This document shows positions 10,552 to 23,216 of a stretch of 64,000 nt of DNA, piece by piece. The DNA comes from Sclerotinia nivalis (lineage: Eukaryota; Ascomycota; Leotiomycetes; Helotiales; Sclerotiniaceae). Each line of letters opens with the position of its first letter. Position 1 is the first letter of the stretch. Below the pieces are notes generated by a model. The model was not told where the DNA came from and did not search any database. It saw nothing but the letters and a program-made list of their open reading frames with translations. The stretch is taken from NCBI GenBank assembly GCA_029531795.1, contig JAPEIS010000001.1, positions 7,812,001 through 7,876,000 of the forward strand. The letters are read 5' to 3'. A program made the position numbers and the translations under genes.

Positions 10552-13500
10552 TGTTATACAACAATATTCGCATTCTTCAAATCAACCTAAACAAAAGTCC
10601 TTAAGCTACCGAAAGTGCTCTTCAACTTGTTTTAGAATTCGATATCGATCTTATAATCATTCAAGAACCTTGGGTCCTTTCAAACCCTGAGAAAGATTAC
10701 TCTTCAACTAAATCGATTGTTCATTCTAGCTTTTTCCAATTCCTTCCAAATTATCCTTCGAATCTTCGTCCCTGTATAATGATCTATATCTCGAAAGAAT
10801 TCAAACCGCTAGTAGCCCTAGCCCCCAACTTTCCCAAAGATACAGATATTCAAATTATCGATATCACTCAGGGAAATCACACAATTCAATTATTCAATAT
10901 ATACAATGAAGCTAATCAAGCTAAAGAGAAAGGATATACTATTGAAAGATGCCTTTTCAATACTCTTCTCTTTTATTATACTATTCTTACAGGGGACTTT
11001 AACTCTCATTATCCTTGGTGGGACCCTTTTTCAAACAAAAGCTCGAATGCTGATCAATTAGCCGAATGGTTCGAAGACCAAAATCTTACCCTTCTCAATG
11101 AACCAGGGACTAGTACTTTCTATCGAACTAATATGACAAATCCAAGTGTTTTAGATCTTATATTAGCTACTGAAACAATATCCTCCAATATTATTGATTG
11201 GCAAGTTCTTCCTGATCTTAGTTCAGATCATTTAGGGATCCTATTTGAAGTGAAAGGTATTTCATTTTATACTACGAATATTGCTCCATTAGCAAAGTTC
11301 AATACAAAACTAGCGGATTGGAACAAATTTGTATTAACCCTCGAAATTGAGATAGCTACATCAACAATCCTCAACTCGAGCGAATACCTCAATTTCCTCA
11401 CTCTAGAATCCGATTCTCTCGATTCTCTTCTTAACAAAAACCTGTATACACAAATACTAGATAAAGCCACAATGGAATTCATTCGAATTATCACCAATTC
11501 AGCAAACGCTAGTATACCTAGATCCAAATCGACCAAAAAAGCAAAGCCTTGGTGGTCTCCAGAATTGAAAGCCCTTCGTAAACAGTTCTCATCAGTATAT
11601 GAGAATACTAAACGATACTTTGAAGATGATATATTCAAGAAAATCTACCAATCAGTAAGGAATCATTACTTTCAAGCTATTAAAACAGCAAAAAAGAATC
11701 ACTGGAACGAATTCCTTGAAAAAGAGAACATTCAAACGATCTTTAAAGCAATATTATATACGAAAGATCTTCGAATCGAAAGGATCCCAAATATTCAATC
11801 TAGCCCTTTTCAGCTTGAAAGCTTATTCGAAGGAAAATGTTCGGCCTTCAGATTTACCCTTTTCCTTCCCCCCCTATATACAACTGCACCTGAATGGGAA
11901 GGGTATAAACAATCAAAAAAATGGGAATGGCTTGATTTTACTGAAAATGAACTTCTCAATGTTTGCTCGGCTAAAATCAAAGGAAAGATTCCTGGCCCAG
12001 ACGGAATTACTCAGGAGATTATTATTCGAGTTTACAAAGCGATCCTAAAAGCTTTCTTTACTCTTTTCAACAATTTGATTAATCTCGGTTATTATCTTTC
12101 TTGCTGGAAACAAGTTACTGGAGTTATACTCAAAAAACCTTTGAAATTAGATTATTCTATTCCAAAAGTATATAGAGTTATCGCTCTTTTGAATTGTTTA
12201 GGCAAGATAAGTGAAAGGATATTAGCTCAAAGGTTTAGCTATTTTGTTGAAACAACAAAACTACTTTATCATTCCCAAATGGATAGAAGACAAAAGAAAT
12301 CAGTTATCGATGTAGTAATCCTGTTTATTACCGAAATCGAAAGGAATTCAAGAAACAAAAAGAAAATTTTAGCTTTTTTTTTAGATATCAAAAAAGCCTT
12401 CGATTATATATCCAAGAATCGATTCTTAGATATTTGCAAGAATCTCAATCTTCTAATTAATCTTATTATATAGATCTCGTTATTTTTAAAAGAAAGATTA
12501 CTCAAACTTTCGTTCGATGATCAAACCGAAACTTTTAAACCAATCAATATCGGAATCCCTCAAAAAAGTCCAATCTTACCAATCCTTTTTCTAATTTATA
12601 TTCGAGATCTCTTTCAATCGAATTCAATTGAATATCTTTCGTATATTGATAATATAGCTATAATCACTCATTCTTTAAGCTGGAAAAAGAATATCCTTTT
12701 TTTCGAAAGAACAGCCAAACAAATTTATGTTCTCGATAAGAAAAACGCTATCCAATTCGATTTAGCAAAGATAGAATTAATACATTTCTCTACATCCAAA
12801 TACACTAAAAATGTTTCAATCAAGCTTCCAAATTCTGAAATTGTACAACCTTCATCATTGGTCAGATAATTAGGAATATAATTCGATCCTGGTTTCAACT
12901 TCAAATAGTATATTGCTATTCGAGCAATTTAAGCTAAAACTTCATTTTATCGAATGATTAGGTTAGCTAATATTAAGAAAGGGCTAAACCCTAAAGCATT
13001 AAGATAGCTCTATATAGTATATATCACTAGTATAACTGATTACGGATTAATCATCTGGTGGAAAGATCAAACCTTGTTCAAAAAGACTCTTCAATTACTC
13101 CAGAATCTTGCTCTATGTAAGATTCTAGGAATCTTCAAAACCTTATCAATAAAGTCAATGGAAATGGAAGCCGCTTTATACCCTCCGGAGATCAAATTAA
13201 ATGCTGGAATCAGACAATATGCTTTCAGATTATTGAAAATCTCGTCTTCCCATCCCGTCAATACAATTATGGATAAGCTAGCTACCGAAAGAAAAGCTCT
13301 AAATACAATAGCAATCCTTTAAAGGAAACTATCGAAACTTACTCAACTTGAAAATATTATGAATTCAATCGAAAAAGATTTCGATCCTTTAACCCTAGAA
13401 AAGATTGATCACTTTCATTTCCCTCCTTGAAAAAGGAATACTCTATACAAAGTCAATATCAGCAAGCTAGCAAAAGAGGATACCGCAATTGTCCATAACC

Positions 13501-14387
13501 TTGTATTCAAATACAAATGCAAAAACATTATTACAATATATACTAATACTTCATCTATTTTGAACGGAATCGGAATTGGTATCGGGATTACAATTATTCT
13601 ATCGAATGGTCAGGTTTCACATTAGGAAACCATCAATATTGGAGTGAATCAGTTTGTCTACAATAATGAACTTCTTGGAATCACTAGAGCAATCGAATAT
13701 GCTAGCTCCATTGCTCAACCAGGCGAGAAATTCAAAATCTACTTAGATAATCAAGCCGGATTATATCGATTGAAAATACCCTCTGATGCTCCTGGCCAGA
13801 TATACCAAATTAGAGCAATCAAGGCTACAGAAATTCTCTTTAGAAAAGGAACTGAAATCTTCCTTAATTGGGTTCCAGGGCATACCTCCGTTGAAGAAAA
13901 CGAATTGGTCGATGCTTTGGCAAAAGAAGCTACAAAACAAAGATCATCATCAAACGAAACCAACTTTGCCTCTTTAGGAATGGATATCAAAAGGACGAAA
14001 TCCGAAGAATGAAATACTCTTCTCTATTCATCTAATTCGGCCTATTCGAAAATATACCTCTGGAAGACTAGCTCAAAGATCGGAATTCCAGAAAACACTA
14101 AGAGAAGCTCTATTAGTGCTTTGTTTTAGCTTAAAATTGGTTATGGATATTTTAAATCTTACCTATAATGATTTGGAATCTTAGTAAATGATAATTGTAG
14201 ATATGGAAAGAGAGAATCTCTTAATCATTTCTTACTCAGTTGTCTGTTATATAAATTAATAAGAAGAATATTTAAGAAAAATAACCTTACCTTTTGATTT
14301 ACTATGAAATATTTATTTTATACTAAAGTAGGAATTATTAAGACCCTTGAATTTATCGAGGAAATAAAAATAGTTATTAGATCATAG
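10551..14387 (+). pseudogene. LINE1 ORF2: endonuclease, reverse transcriptase, RNase H
   Basis: From ATG 10551 a single frame leads to TAG 14385. Its longest open segments are 10779-12473 and 13644-14012. The endonuclease shows GDFNSHYPWWDP and SDHLG motifs (about 10995-11240). The RT contains the PGPDGIT box (about 11995) and a degraded catalytic YIDN (12642-12653) where YADD is expected. RNase H (about 13530-13960) has IYTNTSS where the first Asp should be, then conserved E and D motifs and NWVPGHT. A Cys/His C-terminal motif is near 14190-14235 with one Cys replaced. The broken active sites show loss of function. Confidence 0.88.
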
Positions 14388-14775
14388 CATCTAATTAGGA
14401 TATAAGAGAATGTAGAATAAGAAGGCGAAGGTGAAGAGGGTGAACTGAGAGAAAATGGTTAATTGGGTCAATTTGATCAATTTACCTTTCTATGTAGGGT
14501 AAATCGTTCCAATTTCGAATTATATCACATTTCATTTGTTATTTTCCTTATTATATACGAAAGTATTTGTAAGGTGGGCTTTATTCCCCAAGATTAGTTT
14601 TCACTTTCTCCATTCAAAAATTAGTAGATTGAGGCCACTTCAATCTTCCCAAATTGTATTAGCTACAGCCGAATATGGCCAGCAATTCTCCATTTGTTAC
14701 TTGTTAGAAGCCTATAAAGCTCCTAGCCGTCTTAGATAGTCTTAGACTCAGTGTAGACGTTAATTTAATCAATCA
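14388..14775 (+). other. LINE1 3' UTR
   Basis: Non-coding 3' tail of LINE1. A short open frame at 14536-14739 has no recognisable features. The end is a TAAT/ATCA-like run. Confidence 0.7.
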
Positions 14776-14789
14776 ATTAATCATACGCT
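14776..14789. repeat. LINE1 TSD, right copy (14 bp)
   Basis: Identical to 8803-8816. Confidence 0.95.
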
Positions 14790-15751
14790 TTTCGACGAGT
14801 TGGACAAATATTATATTGTATATCTCGATGACGTCCTAATCTACTCCGATAATCCTGTAAAGCATAAAAAGCATATCCGCCAAGTAATTCAAAAGTTAAT
14901 GGATGCTGGATTACAGATTGATATTAATAAATGTGAATTCGAAACCACAAAAACAAAGTATTTGGGTTTTATTATTACAATTGAAGGCATCGAAATAGAT
15001 CAAGAAAAGGTCACGGTTATTACATTTTGGAAATTGCCTTTATGTATAAAAAATTTACAACGATTTCTCGGCTTCATCAATTTTTATTGACGTTTTATAA
15101 AAGATTTTTCAAAGATTTGTCACTCTTTCAACGATCTCTTGCGGAAGAATATTATATAAGATTGGATCACAAATCATACAAAGACTTTTGACGCTTTAAA
15201 AAAAGCTTTTACAATAGCACCGGTTTTGGTATACTTTGATTACAAACGGAAAACTGTTTTGGAAACCGACGCTTCCGATTAGACTTCAGGAAAAGTTCTT
15301 TCGCAATACGATGATGATAACGTTTTGCATTTAGTCGCTTACTTTTCATCTAAGCATACAACAGCGAAATGTAATTATGAGATCTACAACAAAAAACTAC
15401 TCGCTATTATCAAAACAATAGAAGAATAGCACCCAGAGCTTTAAAGCTCACAAAAGAAGTTCGAAATTCTCACTGATCACAAGAACCTCGAATATTTTAT
15501 AACTACAAAAGCTCTCAATCAACAGCAAATACAATAATCTGAATTTCTATCTCAATATAATTTCCGTATAATCTATCAACCAAAAAACAAAGCTATTCGA
15601 CTAGATATACTAAATAGAAAATACGAAGATCGACTATATCGCTCTAACCCAAACAATGAACATCTAAAGAATCGAAAACGTATTGTCCTCCCTCAGAACC
15701 GTTTTGATAACGATCTTTATAAAGATTTGATTAAGCATATCAATTTGATAC
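14790..15751 (+). pseudogene. A1 RT palm and RNase H
   Basis: Continues A1 after LINE1 and matches A2 from about 42890 to 43838. The segment 14800-15090 is open and contains VYLDDVLIYS, the intact RT catalytic motif, followed by connection and RNase H sequence with TAG, TGA and TAA stops. It ends at the insertion of C. Confidence 0.9.
15748..15751. repeat. TSD of C, left copy (ATAC)
   Basis: ATAC precedes the C element. Its partner is not to the right of C but, inverted, at 28205-28208 (GTAT), as expected if the segment between was flipped. Confidence 0.85.
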
Positions 15752-16039
15752 TGTGAAAGAGGTAGGTCGAGATACGTGCGTCCCGATAGCGCGTTGCGAG
15801 GGGGAATAGGATACGAACTGATCAGATTATATTATATAAACTTCGAATAGTAGAACTAATGTGAATAACAATGGGTTGGGGGTTGTATACAATGGGTATG
15901 CAAAAAGACTAGTGAAAACGATTGATTATTCTAGAAGGGAAGGCAAAGCCTTCTTTTTATATTTAACTACAAAGGATCATGTGACCTAATGCCTATGAAC
16001 TAGCTACATATGTGGCCCTAGCAATCCAACTTTCTCATA
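15752..16039 (-). repeat. C 3' LTR
   Basis: 288 bp. On the plus strand it reads TGTGAAAG ... TTTCTCATA, where the final CATA is CACA in the other two copies. It differs from 26554-26841 by transitions only in the parts I compared. Confidence 0.95.
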
Positions 16040-16052
16040 CCCTTCCCCTTCC
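16040..16052 (-). other. C polypurine tract
   Basis: On the minus strand GGAAGGGGAAGGG sits directly against the 3' LTR, the standard place for plus-strand priming. Confidence 0.85.
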
Positions 16053-16139
16053 GGAAACATGTGGTTTATTTCAATCAAAAACCCATTTGCGATGTAGAAA
16101 ACAGATCAGGATACCAAGGAAAGAGGTCACTGAGCATTT

Positions 16140-16156
16140 TTTAAAACCGTCTTAAA
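16140..16156. repeat. C-internal palindrome, copy 1
   Basis: Near-palindrome of the TTTAAGACSGTCTTAAA type with one RIP-like change, between ORF3 and the 3' LTR. Confidence 0.7.
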
Positions 16157-16177
16157 AAGTCAGTATCGCCTACAAAT

Positions 16178-19100
16178 TCAAGAGATCAAATCTACAGGAT
16201 AAACGGGTCTTCCAAAATCGATATTAGCCTCTTGAGCCGGAGGAGTACTTCCTGTGGCAGTTGTCTTTGGGCGTTTGATAGTAGGCTTCGCTTCAGGTTT
16301 CTTCTGAATGCTTTGAAGACGGTTTGAATGTCGGATTGATGGTACTGGTCCTTTGGATCCTTGACTCGCTCTTGAAGAGGGGTCCTTTCTTTTCCGGGTT
16401 GATTTCTTCGGACCCTTTTGCAGTCCAGCTGATTGTATAGATGGCTCTCGAGTTGACTTTCGATCAAAATCAGGCGTCTTACTTCGATCTTCCAAAGGTC
16501 CAGCAATGGATCTCTTTACTTCTTTTCCTTTTGATCTTTTTAGAATGCAAGGGATCGTTCCGGTTGTGAATTCAGCATTAGCTAAATTGACAATTTCCTA
16601 TCCAGAAGTAACGTTATTCTCTGGGAATTCTTGGTATTCGAAGTCTTTATCCTGAAAAGCCTCCAATCGTTCCTTAATGGTCTCGTAATTTGCGAACAGG
16701 GATTGGTCTCTCCATTGCTTTTCTTCTTGAACAAATATACCAATCAGGGGTATCAAGATTTCCATCATTTGATTAATCCACTTTTGATACCATCTTCGGA
16801 ACTCGTCATTGCTGAATCCGAATAATATATTCATATACTGCTTGACAACAATGGAGCTCCACGATAATAATCCTAAGAAAGCTATAGAGATGGGTTCAGG
16901 TGGTGCAAAGTTAATATTAAAAATGAAAAAACAAGGAATATAAAGATCCTCTCCATTGAGCTCGTTCAACTCAAAAAGAACAGTTTGATTCTGGAGGGAA
17001 TACCGGAGACTTTCGTAGAAGCTACCATCCTTCATTTCTTGATCATCAGGGGTGACAACGAAATATGATATTGGTACCAAGGTAGATCCGTAGGTCCCCG
17101 AAGAACCATTGAACCGAAGAATGGCATCAAATTGGAGTACAACCGCATAAGAATTAGTCTTAGCCAAATCTCTCCAATAGAAATCATTATTGCATTCAGC
17201 TTTCTGGAACACATCTCTTCATACTGCCCAATCAAGATCATATTAAGGTTAACAAAAGAAAGAATATTTCTTTAAGAGATCTCGAATCAATTTGTAGTTC
17301 TTATCAAAGATACTCGGAATAAGAACTTGATGCTCCTTATGGATATCCTCGATTGATTTTCCCAACTGGGGCAAATCAATTATGATAATGACCCTTTTAA
17401 AGGCCTCTGACATATATTTCTTGAAAATCAGATTGAAAAGATCAGAAAATGAATAATAACGAGTAAGCTTCCGACTACAATTAGGAAACTATAACACCAA
17501 CAAAAGAACAAAAACAAAACAGAACTCATAATCTTCTCGAATATAAATAACAGCTCGTCATAAGAATAGATCGCTTCTAAAAAGGAATTAAACAAAAGAA
17601 AAATAACAATTTGGAAATAAACCTCCTTTAAGGATTCTATAAAAATGCCATTCGTAAACAGCAAAAACATCATTACAAAGAAAAGATATATCAAGGAAGT
17701 CTCTAGACTCGAAGATTTATTGGAACTCCGGAATTCGTAAGACAGAATCCTTTCGGAAGGTATCTTTTGCTAAAAGTACCTTCTAGCGGAGATCCGATTT
17801 GAGGGATTCGATTATATTGGAAGAGTAGATACTTTCTTTTAAACCAAAACGATAAGGATCGAGAGTTTGTTTCGATTGCTTTTGTGCTAGAAATAGATAA
17901 AAGCAGAATTAAGAGTAAAACTCTCCAATCAATTTTATCTCATCGATACATTCTCGATTCTTAACCACAATAGCCAATCGATTCCGTAATTCCTTGGCCG
18001 AAATATACTTTGTCTTCAGATTCAGGAGTTTTGCTAATACACATAAATGATATATATAAGGAACATTGGCAACAATACTTTCATTTAGTAATACAATAAT
18101 CTTCCATTTTATTTGATTGGCAATATAGCCATTATCCACCAACGAGTACCATTCCCCATCAAGTTGGAAGCCAGGATTGCAGGTGCAGTTTTTCAAGTCC
18201 TGGGAAGAATTTAAGACGGTCTTAAAATTATCGGAGTCTACAGAATTGTTCTTTTCCGAAATAAACTTCTGGTTATAATCAGTTGCATAGTGGCGAGGAA
18301 TGTATTTGTTTAAAATTGATGGATATGAAGGGGTATTTTTCGAGAGGTCGAACTAATAATTTCGCTTTTACCATTTATCGATGTTTGTAGTAGTAGGTTC
18401 CGAGATCGATATAATAGTTTGAGAATGGAGGAGCCGATGTATGCGAGTGGAAGTTGGAGAAGTTATTATATTCAATCTTTCTTTATTGTCCGATTTAGCT
18501 TCGTCTTCGCTGGGCATTGGAGTGACGGTTGTTATATTTATTTCACGAATAGGTTTATCGTTTTGTTTAGTATTAGAAAGAGTTTTATTTTCTTTATATT
18601 CTCTTAAGAATCCAAGACGATCGAGAGTGAGCCTATAGTTTTTGAGGACGGGGTCTTGATTAAGATCAAAAGGAAGAGGGGTCCAGTCTTTCTTATTCTT
18701 CGTGTTGGTTCTTGTGATGAATCTATGTATAGAGCGGAAATCTATAGGGCAGTACTTTTTTGCTCCTTTGCTTCTCTTTCGGTAAAAACAGTTGGCCATG
18801 ATTCCATTCAGAAACTTGACAAGAACCTAGAGGCTAAGGCGGGAGGTACAATAGACAATGTCCGTTCTTGTTGATACACCTTTCAAAATCGAATCCTCCG
18901 ATTATAATCGCGTAAGAGCTTTTCCGAGGGCAAAGGTCCAGATTCTCTTGAGGTTTTTGAAACCCTTTTTAGCTCTATTGCAACGCTATTCGATGAATTG
19001 GATCGCCTCATTGTTCTTAATTAAATAACCAGCTTTGGAAAGATTGACTGTTTTGTAGAGGTTCTGACCTTTGATTCGATCTCTCATTTCGCTAGCAAAA

Positions 19101-19411
19101 TCTCTGATATAATTAGCAATGTTCAACGAATAATTGAGCCAATATTCAAAAGTATTGTATTTTTCCTTTACATCGAGAGTGTCAATGAATATAAAGATTT
19201 CGATTTTGCTCCTAAAGGATTGATTTTTATATTGAACAAAGAAGGGAGTATTTTCAAAAGAATGAGGGGCTATAATTTGGCTAGATCTTTCTCCAGATAT
19301 TATGAAAAAATTAAATAAAAGAGAGTATAAAAGATGAAATAAATATAAACGAGTATGTAGAGGTTCGATGGTTTTTTATTGAAGGAATAAGATTTATAGA
19401 GGAGGTATTGA
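16178..19411 (-). pseudogene. C ORF3, long unknown protein in the env position
   Basis: A single minus-strand frame of about 1,080 codons runs from about 19411 (an ATA that may be a mutated ATG) to TGA 16178. Its open pieces are 18368-18799, 17909-18196, 16598-17212 and 16178-16495, all in the same phase. The intervening codons also read as ordinary protein, with about a dozen TAA/TAG/TGA stops explicable from CAA/CAG/CGA and no indel. Features seen: a hydrophobic stretch near the N-terminus (about 19320-19370), several N-X-S/T sequons, scattered cysteines, and a basic, Ser/Pro-rich C-terminus. It starts about 0.1 kb after the pol stop in another phase. I do not recognise the family. Its place is that of envelope genes, but capsid-like or accessory roles are equally possible, and RIP itself inflates hydrophobic residues. 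Confidence 0.75.
18210..18226. repeat. C-internal palindrome, copy 2
   Basis: TTTAAGACGGTCTTAAA, palindromic apart from the centre, inside ORF3, where it reads FKTVL on the minus strand. Confidence 0.8.
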
Positions 19412-21031
19412 ATTGTTCAAGAGTTAATTGAAAGTTGTTAAGAACTATTCAAAGGGTGAGGTCAGCTGTATTATAGGTTTTTCAGATTTTTCAATAAAAC
19501 CCAAACACCCTTTCCCTTCTAGAAACTTAGAACGATTTTTTGTTTGTATTTCGTAATCGATGAGTAGGAATTTGCGATAACAATTCTTCCTTGGCTTTTT
19601 GCATCTCTTCTTTTCCTTTAGGATCTAAATCATTTTGTAATCGGACAGGAAACAATCCTTGGTTGCTTGTTTGTTTTGAAGAATATGGGTGTCTCGATAT
19701 TTAGTACTTCTTGTTGATCCAATTGCGAAAGTCATCCGAATTATTGTCAACAAAGAGATCTGAGCGCAATATGTATTTCTTGAGCCGAACGCCAGTATAG
19801 GTTTCACCAAGCGGGGTTCTATTTATTTCTTTAAGGGTATAGGTGGAAAGGCCTTCTAATTTCTTCGAAACCCTATAAGGGCTGTACTATTTGAAAGCAA
19901 GTTTTGTATTGTGTGATATATCAATTTTCGATTAAGGATTGTGATGTAGGACGATATCTCCTGTTTGAATATTTTTATTTAAGGTTTTGCAATCTAAATC
20001 GTAGCGAAGTTTTCTATCTTCCCTGTAACGTCGTTTGCGAAAGATTGTTTCTTCGATATCCTCGTTCAGTATCTTTAATTGTTGCGTTCTGGTGATTAAC
20101 AAATCTTCTCGGGTATGTATATTCCCTTAATCAAGGATCCTCCAAGTCGTATGGGTAGTCTCAAGGGGCAACACAATCTTTCGTCCGTAGATCAATTCAA
20201 ACGGAGTTTTGTTTGTAGGTTTATATATCGAGATGCGATTAGCGAATAGTACAGTTTCTAATCATTCGGATTATCTACGCTTATTTTGCGATAAACGAGA
20301 GAGTACTTCAACGATAGAATGATGACCTTTTTCTATCATTCTATTGGCTTGGGGATAGTAGACAGATATCCGGATTTTGTCGACTCTATACTTTTCGCAA
20401 TAAGCAAGTATAGTGCTTTTATTCTCAGGGTTATCATTTACAATAATCTCTTCAAAAAGGTTATAACGGCAAACTACTTCGTGAAGGAATTTAGTTATAG
20501 TTTCCGAAGTGGTATTCTGTAATGCTTTGGTTTCTATCTAATCACTAAGATTCTTTCGCAAAACAATAAGGCATTTAAATCCATGATCGTCTGGCATTTT
20601 CGTAACATCCATGCCAACTTTTCGTTAGATGCTTGAAGCCTAGGTAGCAATCATTGACTCATTTGTCTGTTTGGATGATCTGAATTGGCAAACGGAATAG
20701 GAGGTTATCCAGTTTTTTATATCCTTATACATGCCATTCTACCAGTAGCAACTGCGCAACTTAGTATATGATAATTCTAGACTTTTGTGATCTAGTTCTT
20801 TGTATACTCGAGTTATAACTTTTGCTTTTTCGATTAGATTATCATCTGCAATTATGTAGGTAGGGGACAATCCATCTTTACGAATTTTAAATAAACAATG
20901 GTCTTTGATACAAAAATTGAGAGCTTCCTTTTTGAATGCTTGCCAGTCCTTAGTTGCCAAGCCTTTAAATCTTTGTAATATAATAACGTATTGGGCGAAC
21001 TTTTGTATCTTTTTATTTCCGTGCTTCAAAA

Positions 21032-21048
21032 TTTGAGACGGTCTTAAA
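21032..21048. repeat. C-internal palindrome, copy 3
   Basis: TTTGAGACGGTCTTAAA, at the RNase H to integrase linker. Here the codon phase differs from the other copies and reads SQILRPSQIL. Confidence 0.8.
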
Positions 21049-23061
21049 ATTTGGGAGGCGTTTACGTTCACAACTGGATCTATGCTTAAGGAATTCAAAT
21101 CCGCAATGATCAAATCATCAATATCCTCTTTGTATTCTTCGTCAATATCATCTGAAGTAGTCCGTGGTCGCCGCGATAGAGCATCAGCAGCAGTATTCTT
21201 ATTTCCAGGAACATATTTGACGTCAAAATCGAAGAGTCTAATCCAAGCAATCCATCTCGTAACCAAAGCGCCAGGTAAGTCTGTAGCCGCTCTGTTTAAT
21301 TAGGCTACAAGAACATTGGCATCAATCTCCAAAACGAAGTGAACACTATAGAGATCCCTTTTGCATTTTTGTAAGGCTTTGAGGACCCTTCGGCATTCCC
21401 GTTTGGTCGTATCGTAATTCTGTTCGGCGTGATTCTATAGATTACTTTCATACCTAACAATAGTACGAAGTTTGTTCTTGTGTAATTGGCCCAAGACAGC
21501 TCTCCATCTTATTAAGTTAGCATCAACGGCGAGAATAATGATTCCGACTTCAGGTAAATAAATCAAGAGTAGAAGAATTGGGGCAGAAGTTAATTTGTCT
21601 TTCAATAAATCTATTGTAGTATTATACTTAGAAATCTATATGAATTCCATACCTTTTTTCAATAAAGCATAGAGAGGTTCAATAACAATAGCAAAGTTCT
21701 CTACCTATAATCGATAGAAAACGTATACTCCGAGGAACATTCTAACTTCATAATCATTTAAACAAAAAGGCCATTCAAGTATCTTGATGATTTTGACTGT
21801 ATCAGGACTTTTTCCTTCAGAACCAGTGTAGTATTCTACGATCCGAATCCTATCGTAATACCATTTAGACTTGATTCTAATAGTGCATTCTGTGCGTTTG
21901 ATATATTCTATTGTAGTGTCGAGATTCTTCAAGTGTTTTATAACAAACTTCTGTAGATCTGGTTCAATTTCAGCTTCGCTGTATCGAGTTCTAGGGCCTT
22001 TAACATCAATATCATCTAGGTAGGGTATAACCATATCAGGTATGATATCCCATAGTATTCTCGAAACGATTTTTGCAAATTGAGCAACAGAATTGGTAGC
22101 TCCTTGAGGAAGGGTTGTAAATCTTATTAGTCCCAAGGGTATCATGATAGCAGTGATGTTTTTGCTCTTCTTGTCTAATGGTATCTGATTATATCCAGAG
22201 AAGAAATCGATCAGAGAAGTCAACGAGCATCCGGCCATTTGTTCTGCAAACTCCTTTAAGTTTGGAGGTATGTTTGCATTACGCAAGGTCACTCTATTAG
22301 CTTTAGTTATAGCAACAATAATGCGGTACTTTCCAGTTTCGCTTTTCTTGATCAAATACCAAGGATTTCGATAAGGTTCTTCTCCTTCTTCTAGTACTCC
22401 TCGTTTGATACAGTCTCTTATTATTTCGATGGCGATGGGCAAGAGGACCTTTGGAGGGATGAAACCAGGAGTTTGCTAGGCTTTATGCGGGATTGTCTTA
22501 ATAACTTGAGGCGGAGCAATTGAAGGTTTAATATTGTTAGCTTCAGTCTAGTCGAAAGTTAATACCGCTTCCCGATTCATCAAAAGTGCTAAAAGAAATT
22601 GCTTTTCTTGTTCTAAGAGTATATCTCCAATGTCCAATAAGGTTAATCGTTCCTATGTCAAACGGAATCCTTCCGGTCTGGTATCAAAGTGCGGTATCAA
22701 ATATTTCGAAAATGGATTTGACGGTAGACATACAGGATTGGTTGTATATTCCAGCTCCAACCAATTTGGATTACCTCCAGGGATTTCATTATCAATATAT
22801 TCAGTCTCATCCGAAGGTTTTATTTTGTCGTTCTTCTTCTTGTAAGTGTCATTGACTGGAATAAGGATTGTAGAGTTGATGTCTATTAATCTTTCCTAAA
22901 TATCACTTTTAGTTTTGAGTTCTTCCAAATCGAAATGAATACTATTGGTAGCAAAGTATTCTTGAAATCCCTTTATTTTAGATTCTTCAATATTATCAAA
23001 TATATCCTCGACATCGAAATCAAGTTCAATTTTGAAGGTATCTATAATATGCTTGCCAGAA

Positions 23062-23078
23062 TTTAAGACGGTCTTAAA
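23062..23078. repeat. C-internal palindrome, copy 4
   Basis: TTTAAGACGGTCTTAAA near the start of pol, between protease and RT, reading FKTVL on the minus strand. Confidence 0.8.
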
Positions 23079-23203
23079 ATTTGGGATGTCGATTAGGAAC
23101 TCCGGGAAATAGATCTTGATGAATTCTTCGAATTTCTTTTTATTTTTGTTGGCATTTAGGATCTTCGAGGGGTTACTAATATAATCCCTAAGTGTTGTAC
23201 CAT

Positions 23204-23216
23204 TTATTTTTTTCCC
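23204..23216 (-). promoter_or_regulatory. C -1 frameshift site at the gag-protease stop
   Basis: Minus-strand codons read CAG GGA AAA AAA TAA. This contains G GGA AAA and A AAA AAA, both valid X XXY YYZ heptamers, the second abutting the TAA stop at 23204-23206. The -1 frame is open directly into pol. Confidence 0.75.

Larger units (their letters stand above)
8817..14775 (+). mobile_element. LINE1: full-length Tad-like non-LTR retrotransposon in A1 RT
   Basis: A 5,959-bp insertion flanked by a perfect 14-bp TSD. It has a 5' UTR, ORF1 with zinc knuckles, and ORF2 with an apurinic endonuclease, RT, RNase H and a C-terminal Cys/His motif, the order of the Tad/I-type LINE clade of fungi. The 3' end is a short TAAT/ATCA-like tail, not poly(A). 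Both ORFs carry RIP-type stops and catalytic replacements, so it is inactive. Confidence 0.93.
19527..23213 (-). pseudogene. C pol (RT, RNase H, integrase)
   Basis: The pol frame is -1 relative to gag-protease. It is entered at the A-rich slippery site at 23207-23216 and ends at TAA 19527. Open parts are 21705-22442 (RT) and 20739-21266 (end of RNase H and start of integrase). RT motifs are SLIDFFSGYNQIPLD, LPQGATNS and the catalytic YLDDIDVKGP. The RNase H tail reads VKYVPGNKNTAADALSRRP, typical of the gypsy RH-IN link. The integrase core is stop-ridden but collinear to a C-terminal RLKKYILRSDLF region near 19740. Reverse transcription and integration functions are inferred from the family. 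Confidence 0.88.

Noticed and set aside
17428..17694. Hydrophobic 88-aa minus-strand ORF that looked like a multi-pass membrane or envelope segment
   Set aside because: It is out of phase with the surrounding ORF3. The ORF3 phase reads sensible protein through the same bases, so this is a shadow frame.
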